Part shown: one piece after another, positions 26,754 to 36,686 of the stretch
How positions within the stretch are numbered: the first letter of the stretch is position 1
How the letters are laid out: every line of letters starts with the position of its first letter
NCBI GenBank assembly: GCA_016903695.1
Contig: JADQBB010000030.1
Location: 1-52,985, forward strand
DNA from: Chlorogloea purpurea SAG 13.99
GTDB taxonomy: Bacteria > Cyanobacteriota > Cyanobacteriia > Cyanobacteriales > Microcystaceae
Length of the DNA stretch: 52,985 nucleotides
Direction of reading: 5' to 3'
The notes under the pieces: model-generated
The model's input: the letters and a program-made list of their open reading frames with translations, nothing else
Databases searched by the model: none
What the model was told of the DNA's origin: nothing
Translations under genes and position numbers: made by a program

Positions 26754-28208
26754 TCAACTTTTATCCATGAGGTTACGGCCTGCGGTATACCAACTGAACA
26801 CAGATCCCATGAGGGCTAAACTCGCTAAACTCAATAACACGGGTTGAAGTCCGAATTGGGTTTCCGCCACACCAGCCACCGCAAGAGGCAAAGAGAGAGC
26901 GATATTGACCGCGTTATTTTCCAGTCCGAAAACTTTCCCCCGCATTTCTTGAGGGGTATCCGCCTGTAAAGTCGTCTGCATGGGCACACCCACCAATCCG
27001 GCGAACATTCCCAGTATGGTAGAGAGAGCGAAGGTTACGGGGAGATTTTTCGTGGCGATGGATAATCCGCCCAAAGCCGCCGCCATACCCAAAGCACCCC
27101 AGAAACTGAGGGTGGTGTTAGAAAATTTCTCGCCCCAATAGCCGATACTGATGGCACTAATGGCCATGCCGACACCGCAGGCGGCCAACAGGAAACCGAA
27201 TTGAGACGCCTTTAAGCCTGGTAGAATCTCCGCCATTCTCACCGCTAAAACCGACAGGGCGGCGAAGACGCTAAACAGAATTATCAGTTGGATCATGGCG
27301 TTTCTGACCTTATGATTTTCTTGTAAGTAGCGGACTCCATCTTTGATGTCCTCGAAAACGTGAGGGTACTGGGTATCATCGGGTTGTAATTTCTCTCTGG
27401 TTTGTAACGCGGTTAAGATTAAACCCGCGGTAATATAAAATCCTCCCACTACCAAGACTTTTCCCAAATCCCAAGTACCGGCTTTGGTTCCTACTAAACG
27501 ATCGACAAACCCTAAAAGAGGTTCCCCGATAGCGAAACCGACGATTAAAACTGCCATCGTCGTTAAGGTATTGAGGGAATTAGCGGGCAAGAGATAGCGA
27601 CGCTTAACGATCAAGGGTAAAGCCGATTGTTCCGCGGGGGCGAAAAATTGGGTCAGGGTGGAAACGAGAAAAGTGATCCCCAGAAGAATGAGAAATCCCA
27701 CCGGTAGGTTAAATGCTTCGTGAGACTGCGAATACCAGCGCCTTAAAGCGGACGGTAGCCATAACAAGGGTATTGATAAGGTCGAGCCGCGAAACACCCA
27801 TATAAGGGGCGGTACGCTCAGTACCAATAAACCGCGCAAAATGTTCGACACCACCAGCACTTCTTTTTTCGGCCATCTGTCCACGTATACGCCCGCTAAA
27901 GAGCCTACTAACACGGCCGGTATGGTGTTGGCGATCATGATAGCGGATACCCAGCCGCTGATCGATTGATTAACTCCCTGATAGTGGGTGGCGATGAGGG
28001 AAATCATCAACACCAGATAAAATTTGTCCGCTAGTTGCGAGAAAATTTGACCCCCCCACAAGGTGAGAAAACGAACGTTTCTTAAAACTGGAGCGAATCC
28101 TTGATTGGATGAGGTTTTACGACGGCGGCGCTGACGTTCCATAGATTGGCTATCAGAAGATTTGGTGGCTTGGGATTGGTCGGGTTTCGGGTCGGACGAC
28201 AATTGCAT
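26754..28208 (-). CDS. MFS transporter
   Basis: The 484-residue protein is a major facilitator with about 12 membrane segments, starting after a hydrophilic N-terminus of about 45 residues rich in Ser, Gln and Arg. The loop VGSLAGVYVDRWPKKEVLVV between segments 2 and 3 matches the MFS A-motif, in the group of enterobactin-exporter-like or MFS_3 proteins. The substrate cannot be told from the sequence. It lies between recO (20 bases upstream) and dgdA (57 bases downstream), all on the minus strand. Confidence 0.8.
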   Translation of the reverse strand: MQLSSDPKPDQSQATKSSDSQSMERQRRRRKTSSNQGFAPVLRNVRFLTLWGGQIFSQLADKFYLVLMISLIATHYQGVNQSISGWVSAIMIANTIPAVLVGSLAGVYVDRWPKKEVLVVSNILRGLLVLSVPPLIWVFRGSTLSIPLLWLPSALRRWYSQSHEAFNLPVGFLILLGITFLVSTLTQFFAPAEQSALPLIVKRRYLLPANSLNTLTTMAVLIVGFAIGEPLLGFVDRLVGTKAGTWDLGKVLVVGGFYITAGLILTALQTREKLQPDDTQYPHVFEDIKDGVRYLQENHKVRNAMIQLIILFSVFAALSVLAVRMAEILPGLKASQFGFLLAACGVGMAISAISIGYWGEKFSNTTLSFWGALGMAAALGGLSIATKNLPVTFALSTILGMFAGLVGVPMQTTLQADTPQEMRGKVFGLENNAVNIALSLPLAVAGVAETQFGLQPVLLSLASLALMGSVFSWYTAGRNLMDKS

Positions 28209-28228
28209 AATCGGGAAAATCTACGCTT

Positions 28229-28999
28229 TTAAAATTCTAAGGGAGATAAGTCATCTACTAAAGCTGAGCTACGAAAAGACTGTCCCACATGATATTGAGT
28301 GTAGTCTCTTAATAACCGCTCAATGTTAATCCAAGCGAAGGAGTTTTCCCCGTCTTCAGGGGGAGTTAGTTCTTTTTCCCCCAGTTTCTGTAACAGTTTC
28401 ACTTCTTGACCGTTTAGTTTACAGTCTATTTTCGGTAAGGGGGTGTCTTCTTGAGCTAGGTTGATGACTCCGCCTCCATCGAAACTGAAGCCGATTTTTC
28501 CTCCCGTTTCGATCGCCTCCCCGCTCACACAACAATCGTACACTCTCGGTGCTATCCCCGCTAGCGCTAATATATGAAATACCCCTTGACAGAAACAAGA
28601 TAATATGGTATTAGAAGTGGTTAGTTCCAATCGCCGCAGATGCTCTCTTAATAATTCGTAAAGTTCTGCTTGGGGTTGTTCGCTCAAAGCGACGGCGGTC
28701 ACTAATTCGGCCAGATAATGGGCGACGGTTAAGCGGCCTAGATCGAGACTTAATTTAGGGTAGGATTGAATCGTCTCCGCTTGGACTATCTTATCCAATG
28801 ACCTACCGCCGACGATCAGGAAATTATTGACCACGAATAATTCACACCGCCCCCGTAAGCTTGATTTATATTTTCTCGCCCCCGGTGCGACCGCTCTAAC
28901 TAAACCGTATCCAGATGTTAGTATGGTCACTAATCGATCGGCTTCTCCCAAGGGCATTCCTTTCAAAATTATTCCCGTGGTTTGATAAGTTCTGGACAT
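28229..28999 (-). CDS. recO: DNA repair protein RecO
   Basis: RecO binds single-stranded DNA and SSB and helps load RecA in the RecFOR pathway. The protein of 256 residues from this start has the N-terminal OB fold ([20 protein letters not shown] and [20 protein letters not shown]) and a helical C-terminal half. The Cys pair in YDCCVSG is what remains of the zinc site of other RecO proteins. I use the ATG at 28999, since [10 protein letters not shown] is the family start; the open frame extends 15 codons upstream into the deoC end. deoC precedes it by 19 bases. Confidence 0.88.
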   Translation of the reverse strand: MSRTYQTTGIILKGMPLGEADRLVTILTSGYGLVRAVAPGARKYKSSLRGRCELFVVNNFLIVGGRSLDKIVQAETIQSYPKLSLDLGRLTVAHYLAELVTAVALSEQPQAELYELLREHLRRLELTTSNTILSCFCQGVFHILALAGIAPRVYDCCVSGEAIETGGKIGFSFDGGGVINLAQEDTPLPKIDCKLNGQEVKLLQKLGEKELTPPEDGENSFAWINIERLLRDYTQYHVGQSFRSSALVDDLSPLEF

Positions 29000-29018
29000 G
29001 AATTCTCTCTCTGAAAAA

Positions 29019-29705
29019 TTATTCCCGACTCTCGATTCCCGCACCTCTTTGCTGTTTCACTAGCTCTACCCCCCATGAAGTGCCGAGACGGGTAGCACCG
29101 GCTTCCACTAGTGCGATCGCATCTTCCACATTACGAATCCCCCCCGAAGCTTTAATCCCTACTCTTCCCTTACTTATTTCCTTTAGCAGTTTCACATCTT
29201 CGATCGTTGCGCCACCGAACCAGCCCGTACTGGTTTTCAAGAAACTCGCCCCCGCGTCGAGGCAAATTTCTGCGGCGATGCGCTTTTCGGTGTGAGTTAG
29301 CTTACCCATTTCGAGGATAGCTTTGACAAGCAACCCGCTTTCATCGCAAATCTGCGCTAGATCTCGATAAAACTGCTCTGTCTGTCCCGATTTCAACCAG
29401 CCCAGGTTAATGACCACATCTAACTCTTTGGCCCCGTTTTCTCTGGCTTCCAAAGCTTCGTACAGTTTGACCGCGCTCGTGGTAGCCCCTGCGGGAAAAC
29501 CGATAACGGCACAGACGGCGGTTTTTTTGCCGTGTAACAAACTCGTTGCTGTTTTCACCGCCGAGGGGTAGACGCAAACCGCAGGGAAGCCTAGTTGATC
29601 TGCCTGGGCGCAAAGGGTGTTTAATTGTTCTAGGGTAGCTGTCGGATCGAGAAGAGCATGATCGATATAGGGAGCTATATCCAGGGTACGATCGGTCACA
29701 GTCAT
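29019..29705 (-). CDS. deoC: Deoxyribose-phosphate aldolase
   Basis: DeoC splits 2-deoxyribose-5-phosphate into glyceraldehyde-3-phosphate and acetaldehyde in nucleoside salvage. The TIM barrel shows the Asp of ELDVVINLG, the Schiff-base Lys in [13 protein letters not shown] and the second Lys in [10 protein letters not shown]. The start at 29705 (MTVTDRTLD) has AAGGA about 7 bases upstream and is preferred over an ATG 25 codons earlier. It is the first gene of a minus-strand series running deoC-recO-MFS, and the HAD gene at 29789 diverges from it. Confidence 0.9.
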   Translation of the reverse strand: MTVTDRTLDIAPYIDHALLDPTATLEQLNTLCAQADQLGFPAVCVYPSAVKTATSLLHGKKTAVCAVIGFPAGATTSAVKLYEALEARENGAKELDVVINLGWLKSGQTEQFYRDLAQICDESGLLVKAILEMGKLTHTEKRIAAEICLDAGASFLKTSTGWFGGATIEDVKLLKEISKGRVGIKASGGIRNVEDAIALVEAGATRLGTSWGVELVKQQRGAGIESRE

Positions 29706-29788
29706 ATTTTGTCCTTCAACTTCGGCGCGGTCTCTCCCTATTATGACATTTTTGCCCGTAATTTTACTGGGATTTATCAAGATACTCT

Positions 29789-30490
29789 ATGGTTTTAAAA
29801 GTTTTTTTATTCGATTTTAATGGAGTGATTATTAATGACGAAAGAATCCATAAACTTTTAATCGATGAATTAATTTTAGGAGAGAATTTAAGAGCGACAG
29901 CCAAGGATTTTATCGAAGTATGTTTGGGCAGGAGCGATCGAGCCGGTTTAAGAGACTTACTAGCTCGAAAAGGTCGCATAGTCACGGAAGAATATTTAAC
30001 CAAGTTAATTATTAAAAAAGCCAAGATGTACGAGGAGAAAATAAAAGGCCTGTCGAGTTTACCCGTATATCCAGACCTAGGGGAATTTTTAGAAACTCTG
30101 CGACAGAAAGAGATACCGATGGGGATAGTCACGGGGGCACTGCGATCGGAAGTAGATTTAATACTCGATAAAGCTAATATAGGTCAATACTTTTCCGTCA
30201 TCGTGGCCGGCGATGATATTAACACCAGTAAACCGCAGCCCGACGGTTACTTATTAGCGGTAGAAAGATTCAACCGTTGGAATTTCAACTTACAACTACA
30301 ACCGTCCGAATGTATGGCCATAGAAGACACTCCCGCGGGCATTACTGCGGCGAAAAGTGCCGGTATACCCGTCGTCGGTATCGCCCATACCTATCCTTTC
30401 CACTTCATGCAGAGATTATCCAATTGGGCGGTAGATAACTTCAACCAATTGGATTTAAGCTACGTAGAACAAGTATTTTCACAAAAATAA
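29789..30490 (+). CDS. HAD-superfamily hydrolase, beta-phosphoglucomutase-like
   Basis: The 233-residue protein is a class IA HAD protein with a four-helix cap. Motif I is FDFNGVIIND, motif II IVTGAL, motif III in NTSKPQPDGY and motif IV IEDTPAGITAAKSAGI. In motif I the second Asp of the usual DxDG is replaced by Asn, which removes the general acid/base of ordinary phosphatases and mutases. The nucleophile Asp remains. The substrate is unknown. It is three bases from fmt, so the two are cotranscribed. Confidence 0.8.
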   Translation: MVLKVFLFDFNGVIINDERIHKLLIDELILGENLRATAKDFIEVCLGRSDRAGLRDLLARKGRIVTEEYLTKLIIKKAKMYEEKIKGLSSLPVYPDLGEFLETLRQKEIPMGIVTGALRSEVDLILDKANIGQYFSVIVAGDDINTSKPQPDGYLLAVERFNRWNFNLQLQPSECMAIEDTPAGITAAKSAGIPVVGIAHTYPFHFMQRLSNWAVDNFNQLDLSYVEQVFSQK

Positions 30491-30493
30491 TTT

Positions 30494-31438
30494 ATGAAGA
30501 TAGTTTTTTTCGGCACACCGAGTTTCGCAGTACCGGGTTTAAACAAATTATTAGGGCAATCGGACATAGAAGTTATAGGGGTAGTCACGCAACCGGATAA
30601 ACGACGCGGGAGAGGAAACCAGCTTACTCCCTCTCCCGTTAAAAAAATCGCTTTAGACCATAATCTCACGGTTTGGCAACCGAAAAGAGTCAAGAAAGAT
30701 ACGGCTACCCTATCCTTATTAAAAGATTCTTGCGCCGATGCTTTCGTCGTCGTGGCTTACGGGCAAATCCTCTCGAAAGAAATCCTAGAAATGCCCCGTT
30801 TAGGTTGTATTAATGTCCACGGCTCAATACTACCCCAATATCGAGGGGCAGCCCCGATTCAGTGGTGTATTTATAACGGCGAAACCCAAACGGGTATTAC
30901 TACCATGTTGATGAATGAGGGTATGGATACAGGGCCGATGCTAATGAAAGCCTTCACACCGATTTCCCTGATGGATAACGCCCATGATATAGCCGCTAAA
31001 CTATCCCATCAAGGGGCGGATTTATTAATAGAAACTCTCTACAAATTAGATCGATCCCAAATCACCCCCAGCCCCCAAAACGATAGTTCGGCTACTTATG
31101 CGCCCCTGATTCAAAAATCTGACTTTGAAATTCATTGGCATAGGCGGGCTATAGACATACACAATCAAATCAGAGGATTTTATCCCAACGCGGTGACGAG
31201 TTTCCGGGGGCAGTCGTTAAAAGTTCTCGCTACGTTGCCCTTAGAATCTACCGACATAACCCCATCGGAAAATGTGGGAGAAGTAAGAGGATTACTGAAA
31301 AATCAAGGCCCTGTTATGCAAACGGGAGATGGATTATTGTTATTGAAAGAGGTGCAACCGGCAGGGAAAAAAGCCCAATCGGGGGGGGATTTCGTCAACG
31401 GCTTGAGAGTTAGTATCGGTGAAAAGTTAGGCGGGTGA
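30494..31438 (+). CDS. fmt: Methionyl-tRNA formyltransferase
   Basis: Fmt formylates initiator Met-tRNA using 10-formyl-tetrahydrofolate. The 314-residue protein has the formyltransferase N-domain with [12 protein letters not shown], the folate-site motif [20 protein letters not shown] (near 112) with the Asn-His catalytic pair, and [18 protein letters not shown]. The Fmt C-terminal domain begins near residue 205 ([14 protein letters not shown]). Length is normal. It follows the HAD gene by three bases and its 3' end overlaps the convergent DUF6464 gene by 12 bases. Confidence 0.92.
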   Translation: MKIVFFGTPSFAVPGLNKLLGQSDIEVIGVVTQPDKRRGRGNQLTPSPVKKIALDHNLTVWQPKRVKKDTATLSLLKDSCADAFVVVAYGQILSKEILEMPRLGCINVHGSILPQYRGAAPIQWCIYNGETQTGITTMLMNEGMDTGPMLMKAFTPISLMDNAHDIAAKLSHQGADLLIETLYKLDRSQITPSPQNDSSATYAPLIQKSDFEIHWHRRAIDIHNQIRGFYPNAVTSFRGQSLKVLATLPLESTDITPSENVGEVRGLLKNQGPVMQTGDGLLLLKEVQPAGKKAQSGGDFVNGLRVSIGEKLGG

Positions 31439-31786
31439 TAACTCGAAGAAACGACAGTCCTGACAGGGGCCTTCGGGATTGACGGCGCAGCGGATCAGTT
31501 CTGAACGAGCGTTAAGCCTGCACTTGGCATCACCGATAACCCAACGCCCATCGAGGAGAGTTCTTTCCGTCGGTATTTGAGCTACTTGTACGTAAAGGGA
31601 AATTTTGTGTAATGCGTAGCCACCGATTTTGTACTGATAGTGGTGGTGGCGTTCTAAAACCGTGTAGGTTTTGCCTTTCAAAGCCAGATAGTTCCCCGGT
31701 TGAGGAACCCAATCTAATTGAATTTTACCTAAATTTTCGTGGGGATGGGTGAGGATCACCTCGGTGGGTAATGAATCTAGCTCCAT
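31427..31786 (-). CDS. Cyanobacterial DUF6464-type conserved protein
   Basis: This 119-residue protein begins [20 protein letters not shown] and ends with [18 protein letters not shown] then [10 protein letters not shown]. The four cysteines in the last 35 residues could bind a metal. I recognise it as a conserved cyanobacterial protein of the DUF6464 kind with no established function. It is convergent with fmt and overlaps its end. Confidence 0.7.
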   Translation of the reverse strand: MELDSLPTEVILTHPHENLGKIQLDWVPQPGNYLALKGKTYTVLERHHHYQYKIGGYALHKISLYVQVAQIPTERTLLDGRWVIGDAKCRLNARSELIRCAVNPEGPCQDCRFFELSPA

Positions 31787-31928
31787 GTTGTATGTGTCTT
31801 AGGCTACTTATCCCCTTACTTTAGCGTAGAAATTTATTTTTTCTCACCCATTGGGGAATAGCGAGTAGGAGTAATCGCACAAAACTCGATTACGTCATAA
31901 AATCAAAATATGGTTTCAAACAAGGATC

Positions 31929-32132
31929 ATGTTAAAAACGCTTTGGGCTAGGGTTCAGCAGGGCAAAATTGAGCTATTGGAATCGGCAGACCTACCAGAA
32001 GGGGTGAGGGTATTGGTAACACTTTTACCCCATGATGGGGCTGAGTTGTGGTTACAGGCCAGCCAAACATCACTCGATGCAGTTTGGGACAATCCAGAGG
32101 ATGATGTATATGGCGAGCTACTCCAAGAATGA
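31929..32132 (+). CDS. Antitoxin of a PemK/MazF-type module
   Basis: This 67-residue protein starts MLKTLWARVQQGKIELLESA, a beta-hairpin pattern common to small cyanobacterial antitoxins, followed by ADLPEGVRVLVTLLP. The C-terminal half (SLDAVWDNPEDDVYGELL) is acidic and likely binds the toxin. It overlaps the following MazF-type gene by 23 bases. The exact antitoxin family is not certain; the role comes from the pairing. Confidence 0.7.
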   Translation: MLKTLWARVQQGKIELLESADLPEGVRVLVTLLPHDGAELWLQASQTSLDAVWDNPEDDVYGELLQE

Positions 32133-32439
32133 CGTTATCTTGGTAACATATCCTTTCTCTGATTTGTCAAGTTCAAAGGTAAGGCCCGCAGTTATTGTGA
32201 GTACATCGCACTCGTCTCAAGACATTATAATTACCCCCTTGACCAGCAAAACAGGTTCATTGTTAGAGGGAGAGTTTATTTTATCGGGATGGGCGGCAGC
32301 CGGTTTGAATGTAGCTACAGCGGTTAAAAGAGGCATCTATACAGTGCATGAAAGTTTGGTGATAAAAGTGATTGGCGAGTTAATGGATATTGATGCCAAA
32401 CAACTTGAGCAATCTTTGCGCTGCTGGTTAGGTTTGTAG
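32110..32439 (+). CDS. PemK/MazF-type toxin
   Basis: The protein of 109 residues reads MASYSKNDVILVTYPFSDLS, then KVRPAVIVS and DIIITPLTSKTG, the beta-barrel core of PemK/MazF endoribonucleases. The Arg of VRPA and the Thr/Ser of ITPLTS correspond to catalytic positions. The start at 32110 is in the frame's ATG-rich leader (also 32101 and 32104); the first fits the family best. It is cotranscribed with the overlapping antitoxin. It ends two bases from the convergent permease gene. Confidence 0.85.
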   Translation: MASYSKNDVILVTYPFSDLSSSKVRPAVIVSTSHSSQDIIITPLTSKTGSLLEGEFILSGWAAAGLNVATAVKRGIYTVHESLVIKVIGELMDIDAKQLEQSLRCWLGL

Positions 32440-32441
32440 TT

Positions 32442-33308
32442 TTATAACCGGGATTGAGGATCGATCGCATCCCGCAAGCCATCACCTATATAGTTAATAC
32501 TTACTACGGTCAAGAAAATAGCCAACCCGGGAAAAATTGCCATGTGGGGGGACGTAGTGAGAAAATCCTTAGCCTTGTATAACATCTGTCCCCAAGTGGG
32601 CACATCCGGGGGGAAACCCAAACCCAGGAAACTGAGAGTAGATTCAGTGATGATAGCGTTCCCCACCGCGAGGGCCGCCGCCACGATGATCAATCCGAAA
32701 ACGTTGGGTAATAAATGAGTCCAGATCAATCGTAGGGGAGTAGCACCCAATGCCCTCGCCGCAGCGACGAATTCCATCTCTCGCAATTTTAATAAATCTC
32801 CCCGCACCAGCCGCGCCACCGACATCCAATTTAAAAAACCGATTACCGTCACCACGAGGATGAATATACCGGTTTCCGGCCCGGCGATACTTTTAATTTT
32901 TTCCCTGAATAAATATACCACTAGGAGTAATAAAGGCAACTGGGGCAGGGAGAGAAATAAATCCGTCAAGCGCATCAATAAAGAATCCACCAAGCCCCCA
33001 TAAAAGCCCGCTATAGCCCCGATAATCGTGCCTAAGACTATGGCGACTAACATGGCGGCTAAACCCACCGTCAGAGAGATTCTACCGCCGATTAACACCC
33101 GCGCTAATTGATCCTGTCCGAGATCATTAGTACCAAATGGATGGACTAAACTAGGGCCAGCGGAAGATTGGGAAAAATCAATCCGCTCGTACGGCACAGT
33201 ATAAATAAAAGGTAAAATCCAGACGGCAAGAACGATCGCTCCCAAGATAATTAAACCTAATAAAGCCATGCGATCGTAACAGAAACGCCGCCACATATCC
33301 TTGATCAT
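32442..33308 (-). CDS. Peptide/nickel-type ABC transporter permease (DppC/OppC family)
   Basis: The 288-residue inner-membrane protein has the OppC N-terminal segment and six membrane spans in total. The GTNDLGQDQLARVLIGGRIS motif and the EAA loop EFVAAARALGATPLRLIWTH are typical of DppC/OppC permeases. It would form half of the channel for a peptide, opine or metal-chelate importer. No DppB, ATPase or binding protein gene lies near, which is common in cyanobacteria where such genes are scattered. The substrate is unknown. Confidence 0.85.
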   Translation of the reverse strand: MIKDMWRRFCYDRMALLGLIILGAIVLAVWILPFIYTVPYERIDFSQSSAGPSLVHPFGTNDLGQDQLARVLIGGRISLTVGLAAMLVAIVLGTIIGAIAGFYGGLVDSLLMRLTDLFLSLPQLPLLLLVVYLFREKIKSIAGPETGIFILVVTVIGFLNWMSVARLVRGDLLKLREMEFVAAARALGATPLRLIWTHLLPNVFGLIIVAAALAVGNAIITESTLSFLGLGFPPDVPTWGQMLYKAKDFLTTSPHMAIFPGLAIFLTVVSINYIGDGLRDAIDPQSRL

Positions 33309-33403
33309 CCCCTCACCCCGTATTTTTTCAGAACGTACAATTAGTTAAGATAACAGAGGCCCTAAAGAAACCATCCCGACAATAAGGAGCTTTAATTAAC
33401 GTA

Positions 33404-34393
33404 ATGTCTTTACAAAGTCAAACACTTGACGCGCTACAATTGCCGAGTTTACCTTATCAACGTCCCCTTTTACTCATCGGTCATGGTACAAGAGACGATG
33501 AAGGTCGTCAAACCTTTCTCGACTTTGCCGAGGTATATCAAAAATTGGACACCTCCCGCCCCGTCATTCCCTGCTTTTTAGAATTAACCGCGCCCACCAT
33601 CTTAGAAGGCGTGGAAACTTGTATTCAACAGGGATACAGGGATATATCAGCTTTACCCCTGTTACTATTCGCCGCCCGTCATAATAAATTTGACGTGACC
33701 AATGAACTCGATCGCACTCGTCTTCTCTATCCTAATTTACAATTTCATTACGGTCGTCATCTGGGCATCACACCGCCTCTGATCGATCTGTGGCGTAAAC
33801 GATTGGCCCAATTAGACGGCCCCGAACATAATCCCGACGAAATCGAGCGGGCCGATACGATCTTATTATTCGTCGGTAGAGGTTCTAGTGACCCAGACGC
33901 GAACGGGGATTTATGTAAACTAGCGCGGATAATGTGGGAAGGTAGCGGCTATGGAAGTGTGGAAACCTGTTTCATCGGCATCACTCACCCGCGGCTAGAA
34001 GATGGCTTCCGCCGCGCTTATCTCCACGGGCCGAAAAGGATCATAGTTTTACCCTATTTCCTTTTCACCGGCGCACTAGTGAAGAAAATTTACTCGATCA
34101 CCGAAGCCCAACAGCAACAATATCGTCACATTGCTATGGTCAATTTGCCAGAGATGGGCATAACACCGGAAATAGTACAAATAGTTAGGGAGAGGGAGAT
34201 AGAAACCCACCTCGGTCAAGTGCAGATGAATTGTGAAATGTGTAAATTCAGACTGGCGGCCAAGACTGGTAACGATCATCATCATCACGGTCACGACCAC
34301 TCTCACGGTCATCATCACGGAGGTAGTCACGAAACCATCGATCCCTATGCTAACTTAGAGAATTATCACGATCGAATCTGGCAAATCCCATGA
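33404..34393 (+). CDS. cbiX: Sirohydrochlorin chelatase, CbiX type with His-rich tail
   Basis: The enzyme inserts cobalt or iron into sirohydrochlorin for cobalamin or siroheme synthesis. Two homologous halves are visible: [20 protein letters not shown] near residue 26 and [17 protein letters not shown] near 150. The metal-binding His of the first half is in IGHGTRDDE. After residue 280 there is CEMCKF followed by a His-rich run [16 protein letters not shown], likely for metal storage or delivery. The ribosome site AAGGAG stands 14 bases upstream. It overlaps sipA by four bases (ATGA). Confidence 0.88.
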   Translation: MSLQSQTLDALQLPSLPYQRPLLLIGHGTRDDEGRQTFLDFAEVYQKLDTSRPVIPCFLELTAPTILEGVETCIQQGYRDISALPLLLFAARHNKFDVTNELDRTRLLYPNLQFHYGRHLGITPPLIDLWRKRLAQLDGPEHNPDEIERADTILLFVGRGSSDPDANGDLCKLARIMWEGSGYGSVETCFIGITHPRLEDGFRRAYLHGPKRIIVLPYFLFTGALVKKIYSITEAQQQQYRHIAMVNLPEMGITPEIVQIVREREIETHLGQVQMNCEMCKFRLAAKTGNDHHHHGHDHSHGHHHGGSHETIDPYANLENYHDRIWQIP

Positions 34394-34605
34394 CAGAGAT
34401 TCAGCTTGGTTGCAAAGTCCGTTTAGTCTCCCGCCCTCCCTATTTAAAAACCGCCGAACCGATGCCGATGCTACGTCCTGCTGACATTCTCGCCATAGGA
34501 GAAGAAGGAACTGTGATCGATCGTCGCCCCGGTGGTTACTGGGGTATTAAATTCGGGCGGGGCGCATTTCTACTAGAGTCCAAATACGTGGAAATCAGCT
34601 CTTAA
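34390..34605 (+). CDS. sipA: SipA-like regulatory protein (DUF3148)
   Basis: The 71-residue protein reads [20 protein letters not shown] then [20 protein letters not shown] and ends in a small beta-barrel pattern ([19 protein letters not shown]). This is the DUF3148 family, which includes SipA, a partner of the NblS/Hik33 histidine kinase. The gene overlaps cbiX by four bases, so translation may be coupled. Its 3' end overlaps the convergent nusB by 11 bases. The function in this organism is taken from the family. Confidence 0.8.
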   Translation: MTEIQLGCKVRLVSRPPYLKTAEPMPMLRPADILAIGEEGTVIDRRPGGYWGIKFGRGAFLLESKYVEISS

Positions 34606-35239
34606 CGCCCTCTTTCTGTTTCAGGTTATCCGTTACCCTTCTCAATACGCCATTGATAAAGCGATAGCCGTCCTCATCGGAGTAACGTTTCGCCAATTTT
34701 ACCGCTTCATCAATGGCTACTTTGTGGGGTATATCCAGATAAAGTATATCTGCTAAAGCTATACGCAGAATATCTTGGTCGATGCGGACTAAACGCCGCA
34801 ATTGCCAGTTAACGAGGGCCTCGTTTAAATATTCCTCTATCTCGCTGCGCCGCCTATGGATGGCAGCGATTATTTCTATGGCATAGCTTCTTACCATGTA
34901 TTGTTCCGATTGGTGAACCGTTTCTGGTAATTCCATCGCCAAGCCTACACGATTAATAGCCGATTGAGCTAATTCTAGAGCTTCTTTGACCATAGTTTGA
35001 GCGCTGCGGAGATTAGTAGTCTTCGTATCGCTCGCGAGTAAACGTTCATTGCCGCGATTGATTTCTGTGGCCGCGGTTTCTAGATTTTCTTGCGCTTCCG
35101 AGGTTAAAGTACGGATGGCGGCGAGGATGAAAGAGTTAATATCCTGTTGTTCTAAATTTTCGGGAGTGCCTTTTATCTGACTGAGACTTAAGAGGGCGAG
35201 TTCACGAGCGATCGTGCGGGGGTCTTTACTGGGAGGCAT
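34595..35239 (-). CDS. nusB: Transcription antitermination factor NusB
   Basis: NusB binds boxA RNA with NusE (S10) and supports rRNA antitermination. The 214-residue protein is longer than the 140 of E. coli because of a helical insert at about 40-120, usual in cyanobacteria. The N-terminus [20 protein letters not shown] and the C-terminal [19 protein letters not shown] and [15 protein letters not shown] are clear NusB motifs. It is monocistronic as far as can be seen. Confidence 0.9.
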   Translation of the reverse strand: MPPSKDPRTIARELALLSLSQIKGTPENLEQQDINSFILAAIRTLTSEAQENLETAATEINRGNERLLASDTKTTNLRSAQTMVKEALELAQSAINRVGLAMELPETVHQSEQYMVRSYAIEIIAAIHRRRSEIEEYLNEALVNWQLRRLVRIDQDILRIALADILYLDIPHKVAIDEAVKLAKRYSDEDGYRFINGVLRRVTDNLKQKEGVKS

Positions 35240-35296
35240 AAGGAATCACAGTGTGGGGTAGAGCTTTATTAGTGTAGCTCAAAATTTCAGTACCTA

Positions 35297-35887
35297 TTAG
35301 CGCCAACTTAAATAAGGTAATTTAGCGTAAGTAGCCCGAATCTCCTCTATACCTTGTACCAACTGACCACAACTATCCCAACTCCCCTCGATTAACATTT
35401 GTCTCGCACCGGATGCTAGAGATAGGTTGGCGACGAAATCCGCCCCTTGCACTTCTAATGTTTCTAAGCTTAAATCCAGGGGTACGCGGGGGTTAGCCTC
35501 TACTATATCTTGTAAGTGTTTGACGGTTTCAGGTGCGGCGGTAAGGCAGGCTACTCCATTGGCGGTACAGTTACCGAAGAAGATTTCCGCGAAACTTTCG
35601 CCGATGATAGCTTTGATACCCCATTTGATTATGGCTTGGGGGGCGTGTTCCCGCGATGACCCGCAACCAAAGTTAGAATTGACAATGAGAATTTCCGCGC
35701 CTTGGTACTGGGGTAAATCGAAGGGGTGTTGTCCTCCAAGTTGCGATCGATCGTCCGCGAATACCTGCGCCCCCAATCCCAGGAAGGTGACACAGCGTAA
35801 AAATCGGGCGGGGATAATCCGATCGGTATCGATGTCGTCTCCTCTTAAGGGTATCCCCCGCCCAAAAATTGTTTTCACTCCACTCAT
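35297..35887 (-). CDS. leuD: 3-isopropylmalate dehydratase small subunit
   Basis: LeuD pairs with LeuC to isomerise 2- to 3-isopropylmalate in leucine synthesis. The 196-residue swivel domain shows [15 protein letters not shown] near residue 17 and [17 protein letters not shown] near 70, with the Ser-Arg-Glu-His active-site motif. Length is typical. leuC is not in the window. Confidence 0.92.
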   Translation of the reverse strand: MSGVKTIFGRGIPLRGDDIDTDRIIPARFLRCVTFLGLGAQVFADDRSQLGGQHPFDLPQYQGAEILIVNSNFGCGSSREHAPQAIIKWGIKAIIGESFAEIFFGNCTANGVACLTAAPETVKHLQDIVEANPRVPLDLSLETLEVQGADFVANLSLASGARQMLIEGSWDSCGQLVQGIEEIRATYAKLPYLSWR

Positions 35888-36006
35888 GACTTATGTTCCT
35901 CGTTGTAATACATATTCGCTACTTTTTGTCAATATATGTATCGTTTAAAAAATGTATTGTTTAGGGGCTAAACTTCAATATGGCCTCGATCATCAAGTGT
36001 AACATC

Positions 36007-36195
36007 ATGGAAACAACTGCGGAATACTATTGTGCCTTTTGCGGAGAACCCAGCACGACTTTTATCGATTTGAGCGCGGGTAGTCATCAATCCTACGTGG
36101 AGGATTGTCAGGTGTGCTGTCGCCCTAATATTCTGTACATTTCGGTGGATGAAGACACTTTAGATGTAGAGATTCAAACCGATTATCAAGAATAA
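36007..36195 (+). CDS. CPXCG-motif cysteine-rich protein
   Basis: This small protein reads METTAEYYCAFCGEPSTTFI, followed by SHQSYVEDCQVCCRPNILYI. The two CxxC pairs suggest one zinc site. It belongs to the CPXCG family, widespread and of unknown function. I prefer the ATG at 36007, where the family begins; an earlier in-frame ATG at 35980 would add nine residues. The next gene is 20 bases downstream. Confidence 0.75.
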   Translation: METTAEYYCAFCGEPSTTFIDLSAGSHQSYVEDCQVCCRPNILYISVDEDTLDVEIQTDYQE

Positions 36196-36215
36196 TATCG
36201 TGAGGGAAAGATTGT

Positions 36216-36599
36216 ATGTGTGAATTAGCAAAAGAAATCAAAAAAATCGATGATCAATTATCGAAACGTCATATCGATCTAGATCCGGCGGGATATTTTA
36301 TTATCTATCTGGATAGGGAACAAAAGTTAATCTGTGCCAAACACTTTACTAACATTATTAATGAACAGGGTTTAGCGGTAGATCCAGACACGGGGAAAGT
36401 AATCCCGGCGAGGGGAAAAGTAGAAAGGATAGCCGAGAAAGTTTATAGCGCTAGAACATCGAAGGAACTGAGTGTCAAAATGTTCGAGGAAACAAAACCT
36501 TGTCCTATTACCATGTTCGATCACGCGGCTTACTTGAGTCGGGAATTTACTAGAGCTGAAGCTGCTTTAGTTAGCGGGGAAGAGTACATACAGGATTAA
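36216..36599 (+). CDS. DUF4346-domain protein
   Basis: The 127-residue protein contains DLDPAGYFIIYLDREQKLIC and AKHFTNIINEQGLAVDPDTG followed by a C-terminal helical stretch with FDHAAYLSREFTRAEAAL. I recognise this as the DUF4346 domain, which occurs alone in cyanobacteria and fused to dihydropteroate synthase-like domains elsewhere. No function is established. It likely forms an operon with the preceding CPXCG gene. Confidence 0.7.
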   Translation: MCELAKEIKKIDDQLSKRHIDLDPAGYFIIYLDREQKLICAKHFTNIINEQGLAVDPDTGKVIPARGKVERIAEKVYSARTSKELSVKMFEETKPCPITMFDHAAYLSREFTRAEAALVSGEEYIQD

Positions 36600-36654
36600 A
36601 TAGGTTTCATCTAATCGAATTCGTTCGGATAGAAGTTAGCAAAAAATTGATTCT

Positions 36655-36682
36655 AGTGGCTAGCTACTAGTCACTAGCCACT
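36655..36682. terminator. Stem-loop between convergent genes
   Basis: AGTGGCTAG (36655-36663) pairs with CTAGCCACT (36674-36682) over nine bases with a loop of ten. It lies between the ends of the convergent DUF4346 and topoisomerase genes. There is only a weak T-rich stretch after it, so termination is possible but not certain. Confidence 0.45.
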
Positions 36683-36686
36683 CTCT

